DNA of 64,000 nt. It comes from Chionoecetes opilio. Lineage: Eukaryota > Arthropoda > Malacostraca > Decapoda > Majidae. The translations under genes and the position numbers were made by a program. Shown piece by piece: positions 49,879 to 61,888 of this stretch. Numbering within the stretch: the first letter of the stretch is position 1; every line of letters starts with the position of its first letter. The stretch is taken from NCBI GenBank assembly GCA_016584305.1, contig JACEEZ010015381.1, positions 45,207-109,206 of the forward strand, read 5' to 3'. The notes beneath the pieces are model-generated. The model did not search any database and was not told the DNA's origin. It worked only from the letters and a program-made list of their open reading frames with translations.

Positions 49879-51405
49879 AAAAAAAAACAATTGTAATTTT
49901 CGACCCTTTTTTTGCCCCTTTAAAAATACATTAAAAAATTAAAAAAAATTGTTAGAAGAAAAATTAAAATCTAAATTTCATAAAAAAAATATTTAGCTAA
50001 ATTTGTAAAATATAGTTGTTAAAAGTGTAAATAAAAAGTATTTTTAGGTTTAAAAAATAATTAAAAAAATTTGAAAAAAAAAGTTTTTTGATTGAAAATT
50101 TTATTTTAAATTTTATGAAAAATACATATTTTTAGCTATAATTTTGTAAATATAGTTTAGAAATTAAAAAGCTATTTAAACCTAAAAAAAAAAAAAAAAA
50201 AAAAAAAATAAATTTAAATTTTAAAAAAAAAACAGCTTTACATAACTAGCTAAAATCATTGAAAACCTACATTTTATGGGTTTTGCAATTGATAAAAAAA
50301 AAAACTTGTATATATACTACGTCATTTTCAAGAAATATGAAAAACGCTTGCAAATACCGTATATCACAATAAATAAACCCCTACCTTCTTTTAATAGCTT
50401 AATTAATTTAAGCTATTAAGGTGCAAATTTTTCTAAAAGAGGATTTATACTCAATTTTTAGGAAACAGCTATATTACCATAATAGAAATTTTATTGAAAC
50501 ACTACATTTTATGGTTTTTAAACAATTGATAAAAAAAACTATTTTTATATACAATAAAGCACATTTTTCAAGAAAAAATGAAAAAAAGCTTGCAAAATTC
50601 CGTTTTTATCACAAAAAATAACCTCTTTCTCTTCTTTAAAAAGCTTAGTAATTTAAGCTACTTATAGGGGCAAATTTTCTAAAAAGAGGATTTATACATC
50701 AATTTGAGGGAAAAAAAGCTATAAATTTTACCGATAATTTAAAATCATTGAAAAAACTAATTTTTGGTTTAAGCAATTTGATAAGTAAAAATCCTTTTAT
50801 ATATACAATAAAAGCTACACTTTAAAGAACTATGAAAAACGCTTTCAATATACCTTAATCACAATAAATAACCTATCTCTTTTTAAAAGCAAAAATTTAA
50901 AGTAAGCACTTAAGGTGCAAAAATTTTTCTAAAAAAGGGTTTTATACTCAATTGTGGAAAACAGCTATATATCACCGATAAAAAAAATCATTTAGAACAC
51001 CATTTTAGGGTTTAAAGCAAATTATTAAAAAAATCTTTATTATAAATAAACGACATTTTTAAAAAAACTAGAAAAAGCTGAAAATACCTTTAAACACAAT
51101 AAATAACCTATTACTCTTTATTTATTGCTTTTAAGAAACTTTTATTCAATTATTCTAAAAAAAGGTTGATAATTAATTTTGGGAAAAAGCTATATAAAAA
51201 CGAAAACTAATAAAATCATTGAAAAAAAACAATTTTTAGGGTATAAAAATATATGGGAAAACTTATTAATGAATAAAATACAAATTAAAAAAAAAAACTT
51301 AAAAAAGGGGACCCCCCAAATTTATAAATAAAGCTAAATTGTTAAGTTAAGTAGATTTAAAAAGCAAATTTCTAGAAAAAAAAAATACCAATTTGAATTT
51401 CCTAT
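49879..51405 (-). repeat. Higher-order unit R5 (homopolymer-collapsed)
   Basis: The B block is readable only in words (CGACCC, AAAATACATTAAAA, GTAAAATATAGTTGT) from 49899 to about 50170. A copies follow with TATATCACAATAAATAA near 50352 and related words near 50600, 50850 and 51095. U lies near 51330-51405. A 22-base A run near 50188 is part of the collapse. Confidence 0.62.
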
Positions 51406-52932
51406 AAAAAAAACTGAAAAAATGTCAATTTTGAAAAATTTTTTTTTCAAAAAATACATTAAAAAACTTGAAAAAAAGTTGGGTTTTAAATTAAAATTAT
51501 CCTAAATTTAAAGAAAAAATATTTTTACTAAAAATTTAAATAATTGTGGAAAAGGGTAATAATTTTTCAAATTTGACATTTTTAGTTAAGAATAATTAAA
51601 AAATACTTTAAAAAAACAGTTTTTAACCTTGAAATTATACTAAAAATTTTAAAATAAATATTTTTTCTTTTTTTAAATATGTTGTAGCAAATTCAAAATA
51701 TTTCAAAAAAAGAAATATTCTTCAATTTTTAGAAAAAAAAAAATTTCAGAAAACTAGTAAAATCATTTAAAAAACACATTTTAGGTTTAAGCAAAATTTT
51801 TAAAATCTTTTAATAAAAAACTACAATTTTCAAGAAAATATAAAACGTTTAATTACCTTTATCCCCAAAAAATAACTCCTTACCCCCCTTTTTAAAAAAG
51901 CTTTTAAGAAAAATTTTTATCCAAATTATTCTAAAAAAAGGATTTAAAAATTTTAATTTGTGGAAAACACTATATTCCCGAAATTAAATTAACTAAATCA
52001 TTTAAAAAATACATTTTTTGGGGGTATAGAAATATGTTTTAAAATCTTTAATTAAATTTGCTAATTTCAAAAACAAAAAAACCTTTAAATAGTTTTTACA
52101 ATAAATAATCTACTTTCTAATCAGTTAATTAATGTAAAATATAGGTGCAATTTTCAAAAAAACGGATTGTATACTTAATTTTTAGAAAAAAAGCTATTAT
52201 CACCGATAATTAGGTAATATCATTGAAAACACTACATTTTATTGGTTTAACAATTTTATAAATAAAATCCCTTTTATATAACAATAACGCTACACTTTTC
52301 AAGAGACTATGAAAAACGCTTTCAATATACCGTTTTTATCACAAAAAATAACCCCTATCCCTATTTTAATAGCATAATAAATGTAAGCTACTTTTAGGTG
52401 CAAAATTTTTCTATAAAGAGGATTTTATACATCAATTTTTAGAAAACAGTTATATAGATAATAGTTAAAATCATTGAAACACTACATTTTATGGTTTATA
52501 GCAATATGATAAATAAAAATACTTGTATATTCAATAAAAGCTACGTTTTGAAGAAACTATGAAAAAGCAGCAATATACCCTTATATCACAAAAACCTATT
52601 ATCTTTTTTTTTAGCTTAATGTAAGTAAGCTACTTATAGTTGAAATTTTTCTAAAAAAAAAATTGTATACTTAATTTGTAGGAAAAAAAGCTAATATCAC
52701 CGATAACTAACTAAAAAACATTGAAAAGAACCATTTTGAGGGGATAAAAGATTATCATAAGGGAAATTTCCTTCTATTTAAAGATAAACACTACAATTAA
52801 CAAGAAACTTGAAAAACCGTGTAATCTACAATTGTATCCAATATAGATCTCAAAAATCCTAGATAAGCTTTCAGTAATTAAATAGCAATTTCTATTTAAA
52901 ACAACTATAATACCCCATTTGAATTTCTTATC
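51406..52932 (-). repeat. Higher-order unit R6 (homopolymer-collapsed)
   Basis: Two B copies (51410-51690), A-end, then eroded A copies. A readable A lies near 52190-52330, including the ATTGGTTTA variant that pairs with TAATTAGG. A delta-type A' (AACTAACTAAAA, ATTATCATAAGG) lies at 52700-52850 and U at 52850-52932. Confidence 0.65.
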
Positions 52933-54059
52933 AAAAAAAGGGCTGAATAAAGTAATTTCGAAATTTTTTTGCCCTTCAAAAAACATTAAATACTTGAAAA
53001 ACGTTGGTTTTTTAAAATTAAAATTTATACCTAAATTTTATGAAAAATACATATTTTTAGCTCATAACATTGTAAAATATGTTTGTAAAAGTGCTGAATA
53101 ATTTCAAAATTTTGCATTTTTTAGCCTTTCAAAATACTTAAAAAACTTGAAAAAAAAATTTTTTTTTAACATTGAAAATTTATATCTAAATTTCATAAAA
53201 ATCATATTTTTAGCTATTAATTTTTTAAGATATAGTTGTAGCAAATACAAAAAGCTATTTAGCTACAGAATAAGAAATTTCTTTAAATTTGAAAAAAAAA
53301 AACTTTACTGATAAAATAGCTAAATCATTTAAAACATACATTTTATGGGTTTTTAGCAATATGATATGAAAACTACTTGTATAAAAACAATAAAGTACAA
53401 TTTTTCAAGAAAAAATTTAAAAACGCTTGCAAATACCGTTATATGACAAAAAAAAAAAAACCCCCTTTTCTCTATTTAAAAGCTTAGTAATGTAAACTAT
53501 TTTAGGGCAAATTTTTCAAAAAAGGGGTTTTTTACTTCAAATTTTAGGGAAAAAACTATATATCAACCGATAAATTATAATTAGCTAATTCTTGAGAACA
53601 CTACATTTAGGGTCTATAGCAAAGATAATAAAACCTTTATTATCAATAAAGCTACGTTTTCAAAAACTATGAAAAACGCTTGCAATATACCGTTATATCA
53701 CAATAAATAACCTCTTACTCTCTATTTATCAGCTTAATGTAAAAGTAAGCCACTTATAGGTGCAAATTATTCAAAAAAACGGGTTTTATACTTCAAAAAT
53801 TTTAGGAAAACAGCTTATATCACCCAAATAGGTAAAATCATTGAAAAAAAAACACATTTTGAGGGTATAAAGCATTTTCATAAAGGGAAATTCCTTTATT
53901 AATGATATAACACACAATTAAAAGAAACTATGAAAAGCACGGGTAATATACAATTGTAACAATATAGAGTCTCAAACTCCTATTATAAGCTTACAGTTTT
54001 AAAAAAGCAATTTCTAATGAAAACAAAATATAATACCACATTTTTAAATTTTTTCTATC
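52933..54059 (-). repeat. Higher-order unit R7 (about 1.13 kb, eroded)
   Basis: On the - strand: U, A' (beta, GCATTTTCATAAAGG near 53870), one A with the AATTATAATTAG expansion near 53575, A-end and two B copies. It matches the + strand unit F15 in class, A' subtype and expansion. Confidence 0.72.
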
Positions 54060-55667
54060 AAAAAAAGGGGGAATAATGTCAATTTTCGACATTTTTTTGC
54101 CCCTTCAAAAAAAACATTAAAAAAATTGAAAAAAAAAGTGTTTTTAAGAATAAAAATTTATACAAAATTTCATGAAAAATACATATTTTAAGCTCATAAA
54201 TTTTAAAAATTGTTGTGAAAAGGGGTGAATAATGTCAAATTTTGACATTTTTTTGGCTTAAAAATACTTAAAAAACTTAAAAAACGTTGTTTTTTTAAGA
54301 TTAAAATTGATATTAAATTCATGAAAAATACATAATTTTTTGCTATTAATTTTGTAAAATATTTAGCAAAAATCAAAAATATTTAAACAGATATAAAAAA
54401 TATACTTAATTTGTAGAAAAAAAAACTTTATGAAACACTCAAAATTAAAAAAATACATTTATGGGTTTATAGCAAATGATAAAAAACTACTTGTAATATA
54501 CAATAACGCTACAGTTTACAAGAAACTATAAAAAAAGCTCGCAATATACCCTTTTTTATACAAAAAAAACCTCCCACTCTTTTTAATGCTTTAAAAAATT
54601 AAAAATACTTAAGGTGCAAATTATTCTTAAAGAGGATTTAATTCAATTTTAAAAAAAGTATTACACCAAAATAACTACTAATACATTGAGAAACTACTTT
54701 TAGGGTTTATAGCAATATATAAGTAAAAAATACTTGTATATTACAAAAACGCACGTTTACAAAAAACTATGAAAAATGCTTGCAATATAACGTTATTCAC
54801 AAAAAAAAACCTCTTTCTCTCTATTTAAAGTAATGTAATGTAAGTAATTAAGGGGCAAATTTTTTCTATAAAGAGGGGTTTTATCCAATTTGTAGGAAAA
54901 CAGTATATATCACCAATAACTAGCTAATACATTAAGACCATAATTTAGGGTTTATAGCAATTGTAATAAAACACTTTTATATATACAATAACGCTACAGT
55001 TTACAAGAAACTATGAAAAACGCTTGCAATATACCGTTATATCACAATAAATAACCTCTTACTCTTCTATTTAATAGCTGAATGTAATGTAAGCTACTTA
55101 TAGGTGCAAATTATTCTATAAAGAGGCTTTTATACATCAATTTGTAGGAAAACAGTTATATATCACCGATAACTAGTTAATCTCATTGAGAACACTACAT
55201 TTTATGGGTTTATAGCAATATGATAAGTAAAACTACTTGTGTATATACAATAACGCTACAGTTTACAAGAAACTATGAAAAACGCTAGCAATATAACGTT
55301 ATATCACAATAAATAACCTCTTACTCTTCTATTTATCAGCTTAATGTAATGTAAGCCACTTATAGGTGCAAATTATTCAAAAAAAAGGATTGTATACTTC
55401 AATTTGTAGGAAAACAGCTATATATCACCGATAACTAGGTAAAATCATTGAAAAGAACACATTTTGAGGGTATAAAGCATTTTCATAAGGTAAATTCCTT
55501 CTATTAATGATATAACACTACAATTAACAAAAAACTATGAATACCACGTGTAATATACAATTGTATCACAATATAGAGTCTCAAACTCCTATTATAAGCT
55601 TACAGTAGTTTAAAATAGCAATTTCTAACGAAAACAACTATAATACCACATTTTGAATTTCTCTATC
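54060..55667 (-). repeat. Higher-order unit R8 (eroded, clean from about 54,970)
   Basis: On the - strand: U, A' (beta, with GAATACCACGTG near 55540), A copies and an eroded A-end and B block (54060-54400). The clean part, 55000-55667, is almost the same text as 44150-44795 and belongs to the same recent family. Confidence 0.8.
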
Positions 55668-56786
55668 AAAAAAATGGCTGAATAATGTCAATTTTCGACA
55701 TTTTTTAGCCCTTCAAAAATACATTAAAACACTTGAAAAAACGTTGTTTTTTAGAATAAAATTGATACATAAATTTCATGAAAAATAGATATTTTAAGCT
55801 CATAATATTGTAAAATATTGTTGTGTAAAAGTGCTGAATAATGTCAAATTTCGACATTTTTTAGGCTTTCAAAAATACATTAAAATACTTGAAAAAACGT
55901 TGTTTATAAGATTAAAATTGATGCCTAAATTTCATGAAAAATACATATTTTTAGCTCATAACATTGTAAAATATAGTTGTGTAAAAGTGCTGAATAATGT
56001 CAAATTTCGACATTTTTTAGCCTTTCTAAAATACTTTAAAATACTTGAAAAAATATTGTATTTAAGATTAAAATTGATATCTAAATTTCATGAAAAATAC
56101 ATATTTTTAGCTATTAATTTTGTAAAATATAGTTGTAGCAAATATCAAAAGCTATTTAACTACAGATATAAAGAAATATACTTCAATTTGTAGAAAAAAA
56201 AAACTCTTCACTGATAACTAGCTCAAATCATTGAAAACACTACATTTTATGGGTTTATAGCAATATGATAAGTAAAACTACTTGTATATATACAATAACG
56301 CTACAGTTTACAAGAAACTATGAAAAACGCTCGCAATATACCTTTATATCACAATAAATAACCTCCTACTCTTCTATTTAATAGCTTAATATAATGTAAG
56401 CTACTTATAGGTGCAAATTATTCTATAAAAGGATTATATTCATTTGTAGGAAACAGCTAATATCACATAACTAGCTAATATCATTGAGAACACTACATTT
56501 TATNTAAAACATTCTGCTTCTAAAAAGGATGATACTCAATTTAGAACCAGCTTATATCACCGATAACTAGATATCATTGAAAGAAACACATTTGAGGGTA
56601 TAAAGATTATCATTAGTAAATTCCGTTATTAAGATATAACACTTCATTAACAAGAAACTGTGAAAAACACGTGTAATATACAATTGATCACAATATAGAG
56701 TCTCAAACTATTTAAAGTTTACAGTAGTTTAAAATAGCAATTTCTAACGAAAACAACTATATTACCACATTTTGAATTTGTCTATC
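55668..56786 (-). repeat. Higher-order unit R9 (joined at a single N)
   Basis: Three clean B copies and A-end (55668-56350), then an A that becomes noisy near 56430 and stops at the N at 56504. After the N comes a noisy A' (gamma) and U (to 56786). A monomers between these may be missing, so the 1.12-kb length is not reliable. Confidence 0.8.
56504..56504. other. Single-N join
   Basis: The base lies between an A monomer (ACTACATTTTAT) and a jumbled fragment (TAAAACATTCTGC) leading into A'. The surrounding 56430-56650 is the only noisy stretch in an otherwise clean 9-kb region, which suggests an assembly join like the one at 11676. Confidence 0.85.
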
Positions 56787-56830
56787 AAAAAAAGGGCTGA
56801 ATAATGTCAATTTTCGACATTTTGTAGCCC
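56787..56830 (-). other. Terminal-B dyad plus T7
   Basis: On the - strand the T7 (A7 at 56787-56793) follows the stem GGGCT/AGCCC (56794-56798 and 56826-56830 on the + strand). One base next to the inner arm differs from the reference (GACATTTTGTAGCCC), a variant shared only with 60842-60885. Confidence 0.82.
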
Positions 56831-58617
56831 TTCAAAAATATATTAAAACACTTGAAAAAACATTGTTTTTAAGAATAAATTTGATACATAAATTTCATGA
56901 AAAATACATATTTTAAGCTCGTAATATTGTAAAATATTGTTGTGTAAAAGTGCTGAATAATGTCAAGTTTCGACATTTTTTAGGCTTTCAAAAATACATT
57001 AAAATACTTGAAAAAACGTTGTTTTTAAAATTATAATTGATACCTAATTTTAATGAAAAATACATATTTTTAGCTCATAACATTGTAAAATATAGTTGTG
57101 TAAAAGTGCTGAATAATGTCAAATTTCGACATTTTTTAGCCTTTCAAAAATACATTAAAATACTTGAAAAAACATTGTTTTTATGATTGAAATTGATATC
57201 TAAATTTCATGAAAAATACATATTTTTAGCTATTAATTTTGTAAAATATAGTTGTAGCAAATATCAAAAGCTATTTAACTACAGATATAAAGAAATATAC
57301 TTCAATTTGTAGAAAAAAACAACTCTTCACTGATAACTAGCTAAAATCATTGAAAACACTACATTTTATGGGTTTATAGCAATATGATAAGTAAAACTAC
57401 TTGTATATATACAATAACGCTACACTTTACAAGAAACTATGAAAAACGCTTGCAATATACCGTTATATCACAATAAATAACCTCCTACTCTTCTTTTTAA
57501 TAGCTTAATGTAATGTAAGCTACTTATAGGTGCAAATTATTCTATAAAGAGGATTTTATACTTCAATTTGTAGGAAAAAAGCTATATATCACCAATAATT
57601 AGCTAATATCATTGAGAACACTACATTTTATGGGTTTATAGCAATATGATAAGTAAAACTACTTGTATATATACAATAACGCTACAGTTTACAAGAAACT
57701 ATGAAAAACGCTTGCAATATACCGTTATATCACAATAAAGAACCTCTTACTCTTCTATTTAATAGCTTAATGTAATGTAAGCTACTAATAGGTGCAAATT
57801 ATTCTAAAAAGAGGATTTTATACATCAATTTGTAGGAAAACAGCTATATATAACCGATAATTAGCTAATATCATTGAAAACACTACATTTTATGGGTTTA
57901 GAGCAATATGATAAGTAAAAATACTTGTATATATACAATAACGCGACAGTTTACAAGAAACTATGAAAAACGCTTGCAATATACCGTCATATCACAATAA
58001 ATAACCTCCTACTCTTCTATTTAATAGCTTAATGTAATGTAAGCTACTTATAGGAGCAAATTATTCTATAAAGAGGCTTTTATACATCAATTTGTAGGAA
58101 AACAGCTATATATCACCGATAACTAGTTAATCTCATTGAGAACACTACATTTTATGGGTTTATAGCAATATGATAAGTAAAACTACTTGTGTATATACAA
58201 TAACGCTACAGTTTACAAGAAACTATGAAAAACGCTAGCAATATAACGTTATATCACAATAAATAACCTCTTACTCTTCTATTTAATAGCTTAATGTAAA
58301 GTAAGCTACTTATAGGTGCAAATTATTCTAAAAAATGGATTGTATACTTCAATTACTAGGAAACCAGCTCTATATCACCGATAACTAGGTATAATCATTG
58401 AAGAGAACACATTTTGAGGGTATAAAGCATTATCATTAGGTAAATTCCTTCTATTAATGATATAACACTTCAATTAACAAGAAACTGTGAAAAACAAGTG
58501 TAATATACAATTGTATCACAATATAGAGTCTCAAACTCCTATTATAAGCTTACAGTAGTTTAAAATAGCAATTTCTAACGAAAACAACTATAATACCACA
58601 TTTTGAATTTCTCTATC
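56787..58617 (-). repeat. Higher-order unit R10 (1,831 bp, clean)
   Basis: On the - strand: U, A' (gamma), three A copies (boundaries 58258, 57997 and 57735), A-end and three B copies. The length matches the 3A+3B sum to within 2 bp. Its B block and first A (56787 to about 57770) are nearly the same as 60842 to about 61825, a shift of 4,055 bp. Confidence 0.94.
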
Positions 58618-58661
58618 AAAAAAAGGGCTGAATAATGTCAAATTTCGACATTTTTTAGCCC
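58618..58661 (-). other. Terminal-B dyad plus T7
   Basis: A7 at 58618-58624 is followed by GGGCT 58625-58629 and AGCCC 58657-58661. The loop is the internal-B type (AAATTTC) while the outer arms are the terminal type, so this copy may be a conversion product between the two B classes. Confidence 0.8.
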
Positions 58662-60354
58662 TTTAAAAATACATTAAAACACTTGAAAAAACGTTGTTAC
58701 GAAGAATTAAATTGATACATAAATTTCATGAAAAACACATATTCTAAGCTCATAATATTGTAGAATATAGTTGTGTAAAAGTGCTGAATAATGTCAAATT
58801 TCGACATTTTTTAGGCTTTCAAAAATACATTAAAACACTTGAAAAAACGTTGTTTTGAAGAATTAAATTGATACATAAATTTCATGAAAAACACATATTC
58901 TAAGCTGATAATTTTGTAAAATATAGTTGTGTAAAAGTGCTAAATAATGTCATATTTCGACATTTTTTAGGCTTTCAAAAATACATTAAAATACTTGAAA
59001 AAACATTGTTTTTATGATTGAAATTGATATCTAAATTTCATGAAAAATACATATTTCTAGCTATTAATTTTGTAAAATATAGTTGTAGCAAATATCAAAA
59101 GCTATTTAACTACAGATATAAAGAAATATACTTCAATTTGAAGAAAAAAACAGCTCTTCACTGATAACTAGCTAAAATCATTGAAAACACTACATTTTAT
59201 GGGTTTATAGCAATATGATAAGTAAAACTACTTGTATATATACAATAACGCTACACTTTACAAGAAACTATGAAAAACGCTTGCAATATACCGTTATATC
59301 ACAATAAATAACCTCCTACTCTTCTCTTTAATAGCTTAATGTAATGTAAGCTACTTATAGGTGCAAATTATTCTATAAAGAGGATTTTATACATCAATTT
59401 GTAGGAAAACAGCTATATATCACCAATAACTAGCTAAAATCATTGAGAACACTACATTTTATGGGTTTATAGCAATATGATAAATAAAAACAAATTGTTT
59501 ATATACAATAACGTACAGTTTACAAGAAAACTATGAAAAAACGCTTGAATATACCGTTATATCACAATAAATAACCTCTTACTCTTCTATTTAATAGCTT
59601 AATGTAATTTAAGCTACTTATAGGTGCAAATTATTCTAAAAAGAGGATTTTATACATCAAGTTGTAGGAAAACAGCTATATATCACCGATAATTAGGTAA
59701 TATCATTGAAAACACTACATTTTATTGGTTTAGAGCAATTTGATAAGTAAAACTCCCTGTATATATACAATAACGCTACACTTTACAAGAGACTATGAAA
59801 AACGTTTGCAATATACCGTTATATCACAATAAATAACCTCCTACTCTTCTATTTAATAGCATAATGTAATGTAAGCTACTTATAGGTGCAAATTATTCTA
59901 TAAAGAGGATTTTATACATCAATCTGTAGGAAAACAGCTATATATCACCGATAACTAGTTAATATCATTGAGAACACTACATTTTATGGGTTTATAGCAA
60001 TATGATAAGTAAAACTACTTGTATATATACAATAACGCTATAGTTTAGAAGAAACTATGAAAAACGCTTGCAATATACCGTTATATCACAATAAATAACC
60101 TATTACTCTTTTATTTATTAGCTTAATGTAATGTAAGCTACTTATAGTTGCAAATTATTCTAAAAAAAGGATTGTATACTTCAATTTGTAGGAAAACAGC
60201 TATATATCACCGATAACTAACTAAAATCATTGAAAAGAACACATTTTGAGGGTATAAAGCATTATCATAAGGTAAATTCCTTCTATTAATGATATAACAC
60301 TACAATTAACAAGAAACAATGAAAAACACGTGTAATATACAATTGTATCACAAT

Positions 60355-60392
60355 ATAGAATATCACATTGTTGAATTGTATCACAATATCAA
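60355..60392 (-). repeat. Recombination junction between A' and A
   Basis: The delta A' text breaks off after ATCACAATATAGAA, where U (GTCTCAAAC) is expected. About 25 bases follow that again contain GAATTGTATCACAATAT, and then an A monomer starts mid-phase (CAATATGATAAG). The repeated ATTGTATCACAATAT word on both sides of the join could have served as microhomology. Confidence 0.85.
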
Positions 60393-60841
60393 TATGATAA
60401 GTAAAACTACTTGTATATATACAATAACGCTACAGTTTACAAGAAACTATGAAAAACGCATGCAATATACCGTTATATCACAATAATTAACCTATTATTC
60501 TTCTATTTATCAGCTTAATGTAATATAAGCTACTTATAGGTGCAAATTATTCTAAAAAAAGGATTGTATACTTCAATTACTAGGAAACCAGCTCTATATC
60601 ACCGATAACTAGGTATAATCATTGAAGAGAACACATTTTGAGGGTATAAAGCATTATCATTAGGTAAATTCCTTCTATTAATGATATAACACTTCAATTA
60701 ACAAGAAACTGTGAAAAACACGTGTAATATACAATTGTATCACAATATAGAGTCTCAAACTCCTATTATAAGCTTACAGTAGTTTAAAATAGCAATTTCT
60801 AACGAAAACAACTATATTACCACATTTTGAATTTGTCTATC

Positions 60842-60885
60842 AAAAAAAGGGCTGAATAATGTCAATTTTCGACATTTTGTAGCCC
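60842..60885 (-). other. Terminal-B dyad plus T7
   Basis: A7 at 60842-60848, GGGCT 60849-60853 and AGCCC 60881-60885. It matches the copy at 56787-56830, consistent with the 4,055-bp duplication. Confidence 0.82.
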
Positions 60886-61830
60886 TTCAAAAATATATTA
60901 AAACACTTGAAAAAACATTGTTTTTAAGAATAAATTTGATACATAAATTTCATGAAAAATACATATTTTAAGCTCGTAATATTGTAAAATATTGTTGTGT
61001 AAAAGTGCTGAATAATGTCAAGTTTCGACATTTTTTAGGCTTTCAAAAATACATTAAAATACTTGAAAAAACGTTGTTTTTAAGATTATAATTGATACCT
61101 AATTTTAATGAAAAATACATATTTTTAGCTCATAACATTGTAAAATATAGTTGTGTAAAAGTGCTGAATAATGTCAAATTTCGACATTTTTTAGCCCTTC
61201 AAAAATACATTAAAATACTTGAAAAAACATTGTTTTTATGATTGAAATTGATATCTAAATTTCATGAAAAATACATATTTTTAGCTATTAATTTTGTAAA
61301 ATATAGTTGTAGCAAATATCAAAAGCTATTTAACTACAGATATAAAGAAATATACTTCAATTTGTAGAAAAAAACAACTCTTCACTGATAACTAGCTAAA
61401 ATCATTGAAAACACTACATTTTATGGGTTTATAGCAATATGATAAGTAAAACTACTTGTATATATACAATAACGCTACACTTTACAAGAAACTATGAAAA
61501 ACGCTTGCAATATACCGTTATATCACAATAAATAACCTCCTACTCTTCTTTTTAATAGCTTAATGTAATGTAAGCTACTTATAGGTGCAAATTATTCTAT
61601 AAAGAGGATTTTATACTTCAATTTGTAGGAAAAAAGCTATATATCACCAATAACTAGCTAATATCATTGAGAACACTACATTTTATGGGTTTATAGCAAT
61701 ATGATAAGTAAAACTACTTGTATATATACAATAACGCTACAGTTTACAAGAAACTATGAAAAACGCTTGCAATATACCGTTATATCACAATAAAGAACCT
61801 CTTACTCTTCTATTTAATAGCTTAATGTAA

Positions 61831-61888
61831 TTTAAGCTACTTAAAGTAGCTTAAAGTAATGTAATGATAAATGTAGTAATGATAAATA
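61831..61888 (-). repeat. Fold-back insertion in an A monomer
   Basis: The A monomer is longer by about 51 bp here. The segment starts with a perfect inverted repeat: TTTAAGCTACTT (61831-61842), one A, then AAGTAGCTTAAA (61844-61855). It continues with a 12-bp direct repeat, GTAATGATAAAT, at 61861-61872 and 61876-61887, and ends in a U-like word AATACCACATT. The pattern is typical of replication template switching. It is unique in the window. Confidence 0.9.

Larger units (their letters stand above)
46860..54970 (-). other. Collapsed satellite stretch, no other content seen
   Basis: Over about 8 kb the A and B words are interrupted by deletions and by runs of A and T. Unit markers still appear at 1.1-1.8 kb steps in - strand order. 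I see no gene, transposon end or RNA gene inside it. Such erosion ends abruptly at about 54970, which fits a change in assembly support rather than in biology. Confidence 0.75.
58618..60841 (-). repeat. Higher-order unit R11 (2,224 bp, recombinant)
   Basis: On the - strand: U, A' (gamma, 60485-60746), a fragment of A, an aberrant junction (60355-60392), a second A' (delta, 60091-60352) without its own U, three A copies, A-end and three B copies. Two A' copies in one unit explain its unusual length. A U and a whole B block were probably deleted between them. Confidence 0.9.

Noticed and set aside
46398..55667. A diverged, older satellite family in the collapsed zone
   Set aside because: Subtype words and unit spacing of the same A, B and U blocks persist, and the border with clean sequence is sharp, so poor consensus quality explains it better.
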